Shown one piece after another: positions 16,148 to 24,468 of a stretch of DNA of 64,000 nucleotides (its first letter is position 1; every line of letters begins with the position of its first letter). The stretch lies in NCBI RefSeq assembly GCF_000940805.1, contig NZ_CP007142.1, forward strand, positions 1,154,593 through 1,218,592, in the 5' to 3' direction. The position numbers and the translations under genes were made by a program. The notes below the pieces were generated by a model, which did not search any database, was not told the origin of the DNA, and worked only from the letters and a program-made list of their open reading frames with translations. This DNA comes from Gynuella sunshinyii YC6258 (GTDB lineage: Bacteria > Pseudomonadota > Gammaproteobacteria > Pseudomonadales > Natronospirillaceae).

Positions 16148-16587
16148 TGATGTTATTGGGACCGGTAGTATTTTCCATCGATACCGGCGCTTATGAGCAA
16201 CTGCAGCACAGCACGTCATACCAGTGGGCATCTCAGGCGCGCCTGGGGCATCGGTTGCTGAAGCATCTCGGAATCGGCGGTCCTGCGCGCCAGTATATTG
16301 GCCCGGGCGAGGACAGTATCAACCTGAACGGTACCATCTATCCACAGTATAAAGGCGGTATCAGGCAGTTGTCGCTGGTACGCCTGACTGCCGGAATCGG
16401 AGTGGCAATGCCATTGCTGGATGGTAACGGTTTTGTGTATGGGCGCTGGATTATTGAAAATGTTCAGGAAACAAAAAGTGTCTTTTTTGCCGATGGGATA
16501 CCGAAAAAAATTGAATTCAGCATCAGTCTGAAACGTTATAACGAAGATTTGATGCTGTTGTTTAGAAGTAACAGAGGTTCTCAATAA
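16144..16587 (+). CDS. Tail protein U (P2 gpU-like)
   Basis: 147 residues, GGGAG 8 bases before the first of three tandem ATG codons. MMLLGPVVFSIDTGAYEQLQ, the GIGGPARQYIGPGEDSINLNG segment and WIIENVQETKSVFF follow P2 gpU, a small essential tail-tube associated protein. In contractile tails it is thought to sit at the end of the tube or baseplate hub. It is followed after 80 bases by the X gene. The family assignment is secure; the exact location in this machine is inferred from P2. Confidence 0.92.
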   Translation: MMMLLGPVVFSIDTGAYEQLQHSTSYQWASQARLGHRLLKHLGIGGPARQYIGPGEDSINLNGTIYPQYKGGIRQLSLVRLTAGIGVAMPLLDGNGFVYGRWIIENVQETKSVFFADGIPKKIEFSISLKRYNEDLMLLFRSNRGSQ

Positions 16588-16667
16588 TAACTGCGAAAAC
16601 GTCAGAGTAATGCAGGTCATTATTCCGTAGTTCCTTAAGTTATCACGACATTCAAAGAGACACGACA

Positions 16668-16985
16668 ATGGCAAAATATTATCACACTAAAACCGGTGAC
16701 ATGCTCGACAATATCTGTTGGCAGTACTACGTCAAGGAAATCAATCTGGGAACGGCGGCGATGGCCGTCGATCCCGGCCTGCTGACGGAGCCACAGTTGC
16801 TGGAAAACGGGTTTCTGTTGGGGCCGGGTAGCGACCTGATTATTCCCGGTACGGTGGAGCGGGTGTTACAGGCTAACCCCGGGCTGGCGGATTATCCACT
16901 GAGTCTGCCAGCCGGGTTGAGTATTTTGCTACCCGATCTGGAAACGTCGGTGGAACAGGATACGAGTGTTAAAATATGGGATTAG
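16668..16985 (+). CDS. Tail protein X, LysM-like
   Basis: 105 residues. YYHTKTGDMLDNICWQYY at the N-terminus and VLQANPGLADYPLSLPAGLS at the C-terminus are the P2 gpX/LysM signature. P2 gpX is about 67 residues. Here an insertion of roughly 30 residues separates the two halves, and a short acidic tail is added. In contractile systems the LysM-type protein stabilises the junction of hub and tube. Its last ten bases overlap the start of D. Confidence 0.92.
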   Translation: MAKYYHTKTGDMLDNICWQYYVKEINLGTAAMAVDPGLLTEPQLLENGFLLGPGSDLIIPGTVERVLQANPGLADYPLSLPAGLSILLPDLETSVEQDTSVKIWD

Positions 16986-18028
16986 TAAGCGCTCAACTGC
17001 TTGGTGTAAATGTTCCGGGTTTCAGTCTGAAGGTAAACGGAACGTGGGCACGCAAGGAATTTATGGACCGGCTGGTTGCTATTCAACTGGTTCAGCACAG
17101 CGGTTTTGTGAGTGATCAGTTGTCATTAACGTTGGATGATCGACCTACCTGGAGAGGCAGCGGTATTTTTTTGCCTGATCTGCAACAAGAGACGGTGATC
17201 ACTTTGCATCTGGGTTATGAACCTAACCTGATTAACATGGGTGAGTATCTGGTAAACCATCTCAGCCTGAATGAATCCGGTAATGGCAGAACCATGACTA
17301 TCTCCGCCACTTCCAGTCTGTTGAATCGAGACCTCAGTCGCACCTGGAGTCGAATGACTTTGTCAGGCCTGGTTCAGCAGATTGCCAGAGAACATGGGTT
17401 GACTGCCAAAGTCAGCAAAGAATATGACACCGTGGACGTTGACAATATCAACCAGCAGAAAGAATCCAATGGTGCTTTTTTGACCGGTCTGGCCGCGCTC
17501 CACGATGGTGTGTTTAAAGTTATGGGGCGCAACCTGTTGTTCATGAAAAAAGGCCAGGGAACTTCGGCCAGTGGAGTACCGATGAAGCCGGTTAGTATTG
17601 CTCGCCATGACATTATTCAATGGACCAAAAATTTCAGTCGACAGCAGAATTATACTTATGTTTGTGCGAGTTGGCGGGATTTGATTGGTGCCTGTGAGCG
17701 TGAAGAAATGTTTCCCTCGGGTACGCCGGCACAAGACGACAATCTGCTGCGTCTGCCGCATGTGTTTGCTTCCAGGGAGGAAGCTGCAGCAGCCGCAAAA
17801 GCCAGGTTTCATGAACTGAACCGCCAGGACCAGACACTGAGTCTCTCTGTACTGGGCAACGCTGACATCACGGCAGCCGGTAGAATTTCGTTATCTTCTC
17901 TACGTACCGGAGTCGATGGTGACTATACCGTGAAAACCGTCACTCATAGCCTGAGTAGCAGCGGCTTTCTGACCAGTCTCGAAGCATGTCAGGAACCCTA
18001 TCCTGCTAACGGGCAATCACGGAGCTAA
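16976..18028 (+). CDS. Baseplate hub protein D (P2 gpD, VgrG N-terminal half)
   Basis: 350 residues. LLFMKKGQGTSASGVPMKPV, FASREEAAAAAKARFHELNRQ and TVKTVTHSLSSSGFLTSLEA match P2 gpD, the trimeric hub equivalent to T4 gp27 and the N-terminal part of VgrG. In Afp/PVC-type eCIS hub and spike are fused in one VgrG-like chain. Here they are separate genes 10 kb apart (spike at 6940), as in P2. The basic linker of P2 gpD is missing. It starts inside X and ends 5 bases before the ATPase gene. Confidence 0.93.
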   Translation: MGLVSAQLLGVNVPGFSLKVNGTWARKEFMDRLVAIQLVQHSGFVSDQLSLTLDDRPTWRGSGIFLPDLQQETVITLHLGYEPNLINMGEYLVNHLSLNESGNGRTMTISATSSLLNRDLSRTWSRMTLSGLVQQIAREHGLTAKVSKEYDTVDVDNINQQKESNGAFLTGLAALHDGVFKVMGRNLLFMKKGQGTSASGVPMKPVSIARHDIIQWTKNFSRQQNYTYVCASWRDLIGACEREEMFPSGTPAQDDNLLRLPHVFASREEAAAAAKARFHELNRQDQTLSLSVLGNADITAAGRISLSSLRTGVDGDYTVKTVTHSLSSSGFLTSLEACQEPYPANGQSRS

Positions 18029-18033
18029 CCACT

Positions 18034-20064
18034 ATGAGCGTTCCCTCCTATGAGCACAAAACGGATTGGCTGCAGGAAAGTTATCAGTCAATGCTCAGCG
18101 AAATAGCCGATCTAAAGCGTGTTTTACAGTCCTTGTGTCAGTCCGGGTCCGCGCCGGCTGGATATGAAAATATACGGTATTTATCTGTTTTAAAAGATAC
18201 GGCTGCCGATTCTGTTTTATTGAACCGGATTTGCGAATTATTTGCTCTGTCCGCGTTTGAACGTCGTCTGATTTTAATGTGCCTGGCAACAGAACTTGAT
18301 CCGGAAATAGCCCGTCTTTATCAGCAACTGAACGGTAAACCACTGCCGAACATGGATGTCGCCCTGCGCCTGGGTGATGGTCATTGTGGGGTATTGGCAC
18401 CGCAGGCGCCACTAAGGCTTTTTCAGTTATTGAATATCGAAAATGATACGCCTGTATTGCTGCAACGTTCCCTGGTTCTGAATGAATGGTTGTTGTTCTA
18501 CCTGACCGGCACTCCCATTATTGATTCGTCTGTGTCCGCTGTATTGGAACGGATAGACACCGAACGGAGTTCGTTATCTGACGGGACAACACAACAAGTT
18601 GAATCGTTGTCCCGTATATTGACGAGCGGTCGTGTTCAACAGACGGCATTGCAGTTGCAGGCCGGTAGTTTTGCTGAAACCGTTGAATGTGTTGCCGGAC
18701 TCGCCCGGATCGAGCGGTGCGAGGTTTTTCGGTTCAGTCTTTTTCATCTACCCGCCACTACGCAGGAACAAGAGCATATGCTGCAGCTGATCGAGCGCGA
18801 ACTGATCGCCCGACAGGCGTTGTGTCTGCTGGATTGCCAGCGGCTCTTCGAGCAACAGACGCATGCATCTGAACGGCACGTTCTGAGTCGCTGGCTGGTA
18901 CGGCTGATTCAGGATCTGCCGGGTGCCTGTATTCTCTGTGGGACAGAAAAGATACAACTTACCGGAGTCACGGTTTATTACCATACGGTGGAGTTACCTG
19001 ATAGAGAGCGACAACGGCAGTTATGGCATGGTCATTTGTATGAACGTTTGAATCTGAAGACTCACGCAAACATCAATGACCCGGTTGATGACGCCATTCA
19101 AAGTATCAGTACACAGTATCGTTTCAGTGCTGAACAGGTGGAAATGATCGCTCGTCGGGTTGCGATGGAGGTACATACTGAAGCGGAGACGTACAGTCCG
19201 GTTTCGTTGCCACAGAAACTATGGTCTCACAGCCGGGAGCAGGCTCAGCAACACCTGCATGGATTGGCGCAGATCATCACGCCCAGACCGCTCGATTGGA
19301 ATGACCTGATATTGCCAGAGCGGGAAAAACAGAATTTACAGGCCATCGTGGCACAGGCACAACAACGTCATAAAGTGTATCAGCAGTGGCAGTTTGCCGG
19401 CCCAGGTGCTTACGGTTTGGGAATCTGTGCTTTGTTCTGCGGCAGCAGTGGTACCGGCAAGACCATGGCGGCGAGAGTGCTGGCGAGTGTGTTGAATGTC
19501 GATCTCTATCATATTGATCTGAGTGTTGTGATCGATAAATACATTGGCGAAACCGAGAAGAAGCTCGATGCAATTTTCCGGGCCGCAGAAAACAGTGGCG
19601 CGGTGTTGTTATTCGATGAAGCCGATGCCCTGTTTGGCAAACGCTCTCAGGTACAGGAAGCCAAAGACCGGTATGCCAATATGGGTGTCAGTTTTCTGTT
19701 ACAGCGGATGGAAGCCTATGCCGGTATTTCCATTCTCACCACGAATCTGCGTAGTGCTATGGATACTGCGTTCACCCGTCGTCTGCGTTTTATCATCCCG
19801 TTTCCGTTTCCAACTGCGGTGGAACGCAAGCAACTCTGGCAGTCCATGCTACCGGCTGCCGCACCGAAACAGGATATTGATTATGACAAACTGGCGCGAT
19901 TGTCCCTGGCGGGCGGTTCAATACGGAATATTACCCTGCATGCGGCATTTGTTGCGGCCAATGAGGAACAGGCTATCAGTATGCAGCATTTACTCACTGC
20001 CGCGCGACAGGAGTATTTGAAAACAGAAAAGGCGTTGGATGAAAGTCTGGTGCAGGATTGGTAA
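18034..20064 (+). CDS. AAA+ ATPase of the eCIS type (Afp15-like)
   Basis: 676 residues. The C-terminal AAA+ module has Walker A GSSGTGKT at 470-477, Walker B LLFDEAD with Asp528-Glu529, a sensor ILTTN and Arg-finger-like RRLRF. The N-terminal 450 residues are helical and family-specific. An AAA+ ATPase is a constant part of eCIS and is absent from P2 and R-pyocins, so this gene is the strongest sign that the cluster is not simply a tailocin. In Afp and PVC it is needed for particle assembly or loading. GGAG precedes the ATG by 9 bases. Confidence 0.92.
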   Translation: MSVPSYEHKTDWLQESYQSMLSEIADLKRVLQSLCQSGSAPAGYENIRYLSVLKDTAADSVLLNRICELFALSAFERRLILMCLATELDPEIARLYQQLNGKPLPNMDVALRLGDGHCGVLAPQAPLRLFQLLNIENDTPVLLQRSLVLNEWLLFYLTGTPIIDSSVSAVLERIDTERSSLSDGTTQQVESLSRILTSGRVQQTALQLQAGSFAETVECVAGLARIERCEVFRFSLFHLPATTQEQEHMLQLIERELIARQALCLLDCQRLFEQQTHASERHVLSRWLVRLIQDLPGACILCGTEKIQLTGVTVYYHTVELPDRERQRQLWHGHLYERLNLKTHANINDPVDDAIQSISTQYRFSAEQVEMIARRVAMEVHTEAETYSPVSLPQKLWSHSREQAQQHLHGLAQIITPRPLDWNDLILPEREKQNLQAIVAQAQQRHKVYQQWQFAGPGAYGLGICALFCGSSGTGKTMAARVLASVLNVDLYHIDLSVVIDKYIGETEKKLDAIFRAAENSGAVLLFDEADALFGKRSQVQEAKDRYANMGVSFLLQRMEAYAGISILTTNLRSAMDTAFTRRLRFIIPFPFPTAVERKQLWQSMLPAAAPKQDIDYDKLARLSLAGGSIRNITLHAAFVAANEEQAISMQHLLTAARQEYLKTEKALDESLVQDW

Positions 20065-20139
20065 AGCACCTCTGAAAGACCGGCTGTTTTTTCAGGTTTC
20101 TTAATGATGCCGGTAGATGATAACTCTTGGATATACATT

Positions 20140-20844
20140 ATGGTCAGCATACAAACATTACTCGACAGCATCGTTGTTGATTTGAAAAAACATTTCCCCG
20201 AGCTGAAAACCTGCGTGGTCCTGCCCGGATATATCGAAACCACAGAACTGGTGGAAGTCCATAAGAACACCCCAGGTATATTTGTGGCTCATGTGGGAAA
20301 TGGGGAAATCATCCGTGTGGAAACCGGTCAGAGCGATATTACTCTGCAGCTGGTGATGTATCTTCTGGTGGTTGATCAACCAGGCGAGGCTGATGGTATC
20401 GCAAATGCTGTCGAGCGCGAACGAGTCGCCCAGGATTTGCTCAGCAGATTACTGACTCACATGAGTGCCAGTGCACAGCGTTGGGGGATGGCTGAGGCAT
20501 TTCCTGCCACGGCGATAGAAAGTGCCGATGTGCATGGTTTGACGAATAACTTCACACCGCACACCCGGGACTGGCGTCTGGGAACAGCGGTTCTGTCGCG
20601 GGCGGCGGATTTGTACGGTGGTAACGATCCCATCAGTCGACTGGCATTATGGGCCATTACCTGGGAACAGAAGTTGCGCATGGGAGAAAACCGGTTGGCG
20701 GATATCGGTGCCGATCAAGCACCCCAACCGCCGAATCCAGGTAGCACTGATGAGCAGTCGCCGCCCTCGGATGTCTGGGTGACCGTCAATGGTGGTGAGC
20801 CGCAGGTCATTACTGAGTCAGACAGAAAAACCGGGCAACGTTAA
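20140..20844 (+). CDS. Tail terminator-like protein, gp37/DUF1834 family
   Basis: 234 residues if started at the ATG at 20140 (GGA upstream); an in-frame ATG at 20104 would add 12 residues. VVLPGYIETTELVEVHKNTPGIFVAHVG and LALWAITWEQKLRMG fit the gp37/DUF1834 phage family, which caps tail tubes. The place after the ATPase is that of the eCIS terminator Afp16. The last 50 residues are a Pro/Ser/Asp-rich tail not usual for the family. It ends 16 bases before the toxin gene. Function as the tube or sheath cap is inferred from position and fold family. Confidence 0.75.
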   Translation: MVSIQTLLDSIVVDLKKHFPELKTCVVLPGYIETTELVEVHKNTPGIFVAHVGNGEIIRVETGQSDITLQLVMYLLVVDQPGEADGIANAVERERVAQDLLSRLLTHMSASAQRWGMAEAFPATAIESADVHGLTNNFTPHTRDWRLGTAVLSRAADLYGGNDPISRLALWAITWEQKLRMGENRLADIGADQAPQPPNPGSTDEQSPPSDVWVTVNGGEPQVITESDRKTGQR

Positions 20845-20860
20845 AGGATCAGGTGATTTC

Positions 20861-23605
20861 ATGTATCTAGCACAGACGAATCAACAAAGCACCACAACCC
20901 GTTTGGCCCCGCAGCCGAAACAAACCGTCAGTACCAGCACCCCATCTGGTAACGGCGGTGTTGCGATCTCCGCCTGTCAAGGGGCTCCAGCCATGCAATT
21001 CAAGCAGGCCGTCGGTCATCAAGCCGGCATCTCGGGCGGCGCTATGGCATCGCAAGACCATCGTACCGGTCTGCCGAATCGTCTTAAAGCCGGTATAGAG
21101 CAATTATCCGGTTATTCAATGGATGATGTGAGAGTTCATTACAATTCGGTACAACCCGCTCAGTATCAGGCGCATGCATTTGCGTTTGGCAATCAGATTC
21201 ATCTGGCCCCCGGACAGGAACGTCACTTGCCGCACGAAGCCTGGCACGTCGTTCAGCAAAAGCAGGGACGGGTAAAACCCATGCTGCAGATGAAAGGCAA
21301 AACGGCAGTGAACAACGACAATGGACTGGAACGGGAGGCCGACGAGATGGGAGCAAGAGCCTTGCAAATGAGCCATCAGACGACTTCTGCCCATCGACAG
21401 GTTAATTTGGTAACAACCCGTGGTCCTGCGGTTGTACAGCGCAAGGGCGAGACTCCAAAGTCTTATGATCTGTTGTTGCGTCACCCGAGATATTCACGCA
21501 GTTGGTTTACTGTTGCAGGGGCATATGAAAGACGCCTGGGTGCATATAGTGCCAGGCATCCGCGTGCAAACGCGGCACTGAATGCAGCCATTAACCGAAT
21601 GGAACAGGTGGTCTCTGCGCGTTACAGCAATGAGCTGAATCGGCCAGAACTGATGAAGGAAGTCTTTTTCAGAGATGAACCGGAAAGCAGTGGACAGGTG
21701 GGAATCGAACTGGACTACAAGGAAATGCTCAAAGTGCTTCATCAGGGTAATTTGCGGGAAAGAATGACGGCCTTTTACAATGCTGCTTATTATGGTGCCG
21801 GCTACGGTAATGATTTAAGACGAGGGTTTAAAGCCATCCTGCATGAAATCATTTTTGACCGTCAGGATAGCCTGATTGACAGTCTTGGATTAAAGGCCAA
21901 AGAGCTTGCTCGTCAGAATAATTTCTATCGTAACTTTCTGAATATTGGAGCTCTCCGCCCGGTAGTCAGAAGCCTGTTGAGAGCGATCGGGAGTGTCGGG
22001 TTTGCCGATATGAGTTATACATTCGACAGAGATGTATTTGCGTTGGGTAATTTATCCATGCAGGCGGCTGATTCCGGGGTCGCTGTCAGCCAATGGAGCC
22101 GGCAGAATCGCCAGGGAAATGTCGTTGAGCCATATACTCCGCGCGCTATGGAAGAGCTGGGTGTTCCTCTTTCAAATACAGAGCTGAAGTACACCTTTCA
22201 GGGGGTCGATACCCGCCGGAACATAGGTGACTATCTGCCTTTCAAACGTCAAACCGACATCCGCAGAGAACGAACCAGAGACCTGGCGCTGCCGTGGCAA
22301 TCCGGCAAATCAAGGTTTGAAATCAGCCCTGACAGCCGTTGGTATAAAAAGGTTCATGATCAGTTGCGAATGCCGGTCATTGCCGGAGTATCGGGTACCA
22401 CCACCCGAATGCTGAAAGCCTATCAATTTTTAAATGCCCAGCCGCAGGCGGTGGATTTTCGTCTGGCGTTGATGGGCTGGATGCTTCCCACAGAGGATCA
22501 TTCGCTGTATGAAATTTTAAGGGGCGCGCAGCTTGCCGGCGTAACCGGACCCGGTGAGCAGAAAAGTTTGACTGACCCCATTGCCATGTACATGAATATT
22601 GCGCCTTTAACAACGCAGGAATTAAGAACTCAGGTTGGTCATGAGAATATGTTCCCTCATGAAGAAGTGTATTGGAATCTGGCCAGTCGTGATCTGCCGA
22701 ACAATCAGCCTGTGCATAATCGTGACACGAATGAGTGGATCGATCCTCCAGCCGGCCCTCATCTGCCCAGATTTCGTACCACCGAAAGGTTTGCCTCGCA
22801 CTACCGCAGGACGTATGACCGTGCCCAGCGTGATGACGGACAGGGAAGACGGGTTTCATTCAATCGCGCGTTTGGAACGGCGCTGGGCGTCTATAGTGGC
22901 GGTATGCATCGGCTGATCAATACCGTGATGGAGATGAAACACCGGTATGCACCGGGCGCTGTAATAAAATGGAGATTACGGCAAATTATTAACCGCATGG
23001 TCGCCTTGCGAGGGGCTGGTCAGGCAGTTGAATTCCCGGAAGAACTAAACTGTTTGAACGTCCAGCATAATTATCTGAATACCATGACAAATGCGACTCA
23101 GCGAACCAAGGCAACCAACCGAATCACCAGAGAAGTGGCCAACTTTGTTGAGGAAATCTATCCAGAGTTATTGCTGCAGGCCAGCATGGCCAAAGATGCG
23201 CTGGACAACCTGCCATCCAGTGAGGAAATGGTTTATCGGGGGGAAGCCGAAGGTCCTGTGAACGGTGGCTATATCCCCTGGGGTGGTTATCGTCAGAAAG
23301 AATATACCTTTAACAGTTTCGTCAGTTTTTCCCGGAACCGGAATCTGGCTTTACAGTTTGCTGAAACTGCGATTGAAACCGGTGCCGGTACGACCAGGGT
23401 GCTTTTGGAGCTGCAATTGCGCGGGCATAAAGGAAAAGACATCAGCGATTTTTCTTTGCAAAGGGCTGAAGAGGAAGTATTACTCATGCCTGGTGCCAGG
23501 ATCAGGGTTACCGGTAGCCGGGAACAACGGTTTACTTACCAGAACCGGCGCAGAGTGGAAGTCACTGAGACGGTCAAGGTATATACCGCAGAGGAGGTTC
23601 AGTAA
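20861..23605 (+). CDS. eCIS payload: DUF4157 domain fused to ADP-ribosyltransferase-like domain
   Basis: 914 residues from the ATG at 20861 (AAAGGA and AGGTG upstream). Residues 1-70 are a polar, unstructured leader rich in Gln, Thr and Ser. Residues about 73-167 are DUF4157, with DDVRVHYNS...AFAFGNQIHLAPG and HEAWH at 125-129. This is a predicted metalloprotease-like domain common at the front of eCIS cargo. The middle 600 residues match nothing I know. The C-terminus has the three ART marks: Arg793 in VYRG, FNSFVSFS at 818-824 (an STS-like strand) and EEE at 870-872 (E-x-E). This predicts mono-ADP-ribosylation of a target-cell protein. Target and activity are inference. Confidence 0.85.
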   Translation: MYLAQTNQQSTTTRLAPQPKQTVSTSTPSGNGGVAISACQGAPAMQFKQAVGHQAGISGGAMASQDHRTGLPNRLKAGIEQLSGYSMDDVRVHYNSVQPAQYQAHAFAFGNQIHLAPGQERHLPHEAWHVVQQKQGRVKPMLQMKGKTAVNNDNGLEREADEMGARALQMSHQTTSAHRQVNLVTTRGPAVVQRKGETPKSYDLLLRHPRYSRSWFTVAGAYERRLGAYSARHPRANAALNAAINRMEQVVSARYSNELNRPELMKEVFFRDEPESSGQVGIELDYKEMLKVLHQGNLRERMTAFYNAAYYGAGYGNDLRRGFKAILHEIIFDRQDSLIDSLGLKAKELARQNNFYRNFLNIGALRPVVRSLLRAIGSVGFADMSYTFDRDVFALGNLSMQAADSGVAVSQWSRQNRQGNVVEPYTPRAMEELGVPLSNTELKYTFQGVDTRRNIGDYLPFKRQTDIRRERTRDLALPWQSGKSRFEISPDSRWYKKVHDQLRMPVIAGVSGTTTRMLKAYQFLNAQPQAVDFRLALMGWMLPTEDHSLYEILRGAQLAGVTGPGEQKSLTDPIAMYMNIAPLTTQELRTQVGHENMFPHEEVYWNLASRDLPNNQPVHNRDTNEWIDPPAGPHLPRFRTTERFASHYRRTYDRAQRDDGQGRRVSFNRAFGTALGVYSGGMHRLINTVMEMKHRYAPGAVIKWRLRQIINRMVALRGAGQAVEFPEELNCLNVQHNYLNTMTNATQRTKATNRITREVANFVEEIYPELLLQASMAKDALDNLPSSEEMVYRGEAEGPVNGGYIPWGGYRQKEYTFNSFVSFSRNRNLALQFAETAIETGAGTTRVLLELQLRGHKGKDISDFSLQRAEEEVLLMPGARIRVTGSREQRFTYQNRRRVEVTETVKVYTAEEVQ

Positions 23606-23670
23606 TGTCATTAGGTTATCGTGATATCTTTTTAACCATGGCGCTCAATAGCTTAACCGGGAGTGTTTAA
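23605..23670 (+). CDS. 21-codon ORF with perfect Shine-Dalgarno after the toxin
   Basis: The ATG at 23605 overlaps the toxin TAA and lies 7 bases after AGGAGG (23592-23597). The stop is one base before the next ATG. The peptide is MSLGYRDIFLTMALNSLTGSV. AGGAGG also encodes part of the toxin C-terminus, so it may be coincidental. A coupling leader is as likely as a functional peptide. Confidence 0.3.
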   Translation: MSLGYRDIFLTMALNSLTGSV

Positions 23671-23671
23671 T

Positions 23672-24109
23672 ATGGCGCAGGTCAGTGTGGGTGGTGCGAA
23701 AGTTTCTCTTTCACCCGTAAATCCTGTTATGACGGTTACCAGGCTTAAAGATGTTGTCCAAGGTGGTGCGCAAACAGTTATCAACGTGAAGGGGAAGGCT
23801 GCCCTGATTGAAAATGATATTCAGAACTGGGTTGAAGGTTATGTCAGTAATTACACGTGTCCGCCTTATGTAACAACACAGGGGATGATAAAAGGCAAAT
23901 CATTCACCTTGAAAACGGTTGCGGAAAATGCCCGTGCCGGGAAAAATCTGCTGCTTGTTTCCACTGAAATAGAACTGACGGTAGAAGTGCAGATGCCCGC
24001 GATATTTGTACCACCTCCGCCGGGCAAGCCAGAAAGTGACAGCACCAAAGAGTACACACTCAAGGTGATATTTACCGATCCCGGACAGGATGCTTTTACG
24101 AGCACTTGA
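23672..24109 (+). CDS. Last gene of the injection cluster, unrecognised
   Basis: 145 residues from the ATG at 23672, 6-8 bases after GGGAG; the longer frame uses a GTG. It has no signal peptide or membrane segment. The first 40 residues are strand-rich (AQVSVGGAKVSLSPVNPVMTV), then KGKAALIENDIQNWVEGY and a GMIKGKSFTL turn. The end is proline-rich (FVPPPPGKPESD). I do not recognise the family. Its place after the cargo allows a PAAR-like tip, a loading factor or a second small cargo. The pattern of a metabolically silent beta protein mildly favours a structural or PAAR-like part. A terminator follows. Confidence 0.7.
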   Translation: MAQVSVGGAKVSLSPVNPVMTVTRLKDVVQGGAQTVINVKGKAALIENDIQNWVEGYVSNYTCPPYVTTQGMIKGKSFTLKTVAENARAGKNLLLVSTEIELTVEVQMPAIFVPPPPGKPESDSTKEYTLKVIFTDPGQDAFTST

Positions 24110-24271
24110 ACCTGGTGTCGTGTCTCAAATAAAACGCATATTTAAATGGGCCGCCGAATTCACTTTGCAATTCTACGTTAAGTTCAGCAAACGGCGTCCC
24201 ACTCTTCGAGAAGCCCTCAAGACGCCCACTGCTTTGTTCCAGCCCTTGACAAGGGAGTGGCCATTGCCTGC

Positions 24272-24312
24272 GAGCTGCACCTTGCTGTGAACCTCTTGAG
24301 GTGCTTTTTTAT
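24272..24312 (+). terminator. Probable rho-independent terminator of the injection cluster
   Basis: GCACCT ... AGGTGC with a long loop that itself contains ACCTC-TT-GAGGT, followed directly by a run of six T (GCTTTTTT). It lies about 165 bases after the last cluster gene. Confidence 0.65.
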
Positions 24313-24412
24313 AGGTTTTATTCAGGACACTACACCAGCCAGGAGGATGACTGGCTTTCAGGCCGTTTCTGTTCCTGGTCAGGACGATTTATTGGCTGGA
24401 TGGTCTGGAGAT

Positions 24413-24443
24413 AAAAAAACGGGGCAATCAATGCCCCGTTTTT
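24413..24443. terminator. Bidirectional terminator between convergent units
   Basis: A run of A, CGGGGCA (24420-24426), loop ATCAA, TGCCCCG (24432-24438), then TTTTT: a perfect 7-base stem with A and T tracts on both sides. It can end the cellulase transcript on the minus strand and readthrough from the injection cluster. Confidence 0.92.
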
Positions 24444-24468
24444 ATGGTTTTAAGCGTTGCTGTAGAGA

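Larger units (their letters stand above)
6582..24109 (+). other. Contractile injection system cluster on a P2/R-pyocin tail plan
   Basis: About 17.5 kb of co-directional, tightly packed genes. The order is W, V, a 38-aa Cys protein, J, I, H, sheath, tube, tube, E/E', T-position protein, U, X, D, AAA+ ATPase, gp37-like terminator, DUF4157-ART toxin and a last orphan. The tail parts match bacteriophage P2 proteins one by one, and the order FI-FII-E-T-U-X-D is that of R-type pyocins (W and V are swapped). The AAA+ ATPase and the DUF4157 payload are marks of eCIS. There are no capsid, portal, integrase, holin, endolysin or spanin genes. Assignment as a toxin-delivering eCIS rather than a tailocin or prophage is inference from this content. 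Confidence 0.85.
24110..24468. other. Intergenic stretch between injection cluster and cellulase
   Basis: No supported gene. Contains two terminator-like hairpins (separate entries) that separate the convergent transcription units. Confidence 0.6.

Noticed and set aside
20104-20139. Upstream ATG as the start of the terminator-like gene
   Set aside because: Adds a polar 12-residue leader with no family match; the ATG at 20140 fits the family start, though the ribosome site is not decisive.
6582-24109. Prophage
   Set aside because: No integrase, repressor, terminase, portal, capsid or lysis genes and no attachment repeats; AAA+ ATPase and DUF4157 cargo point to an injection system.
6582-24109. 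Type VI secretion system
   Set aside because: No TssJ, TssL, TssM membrane complex, no Hcp or ClpV; tail parts match P2, not T6SS.
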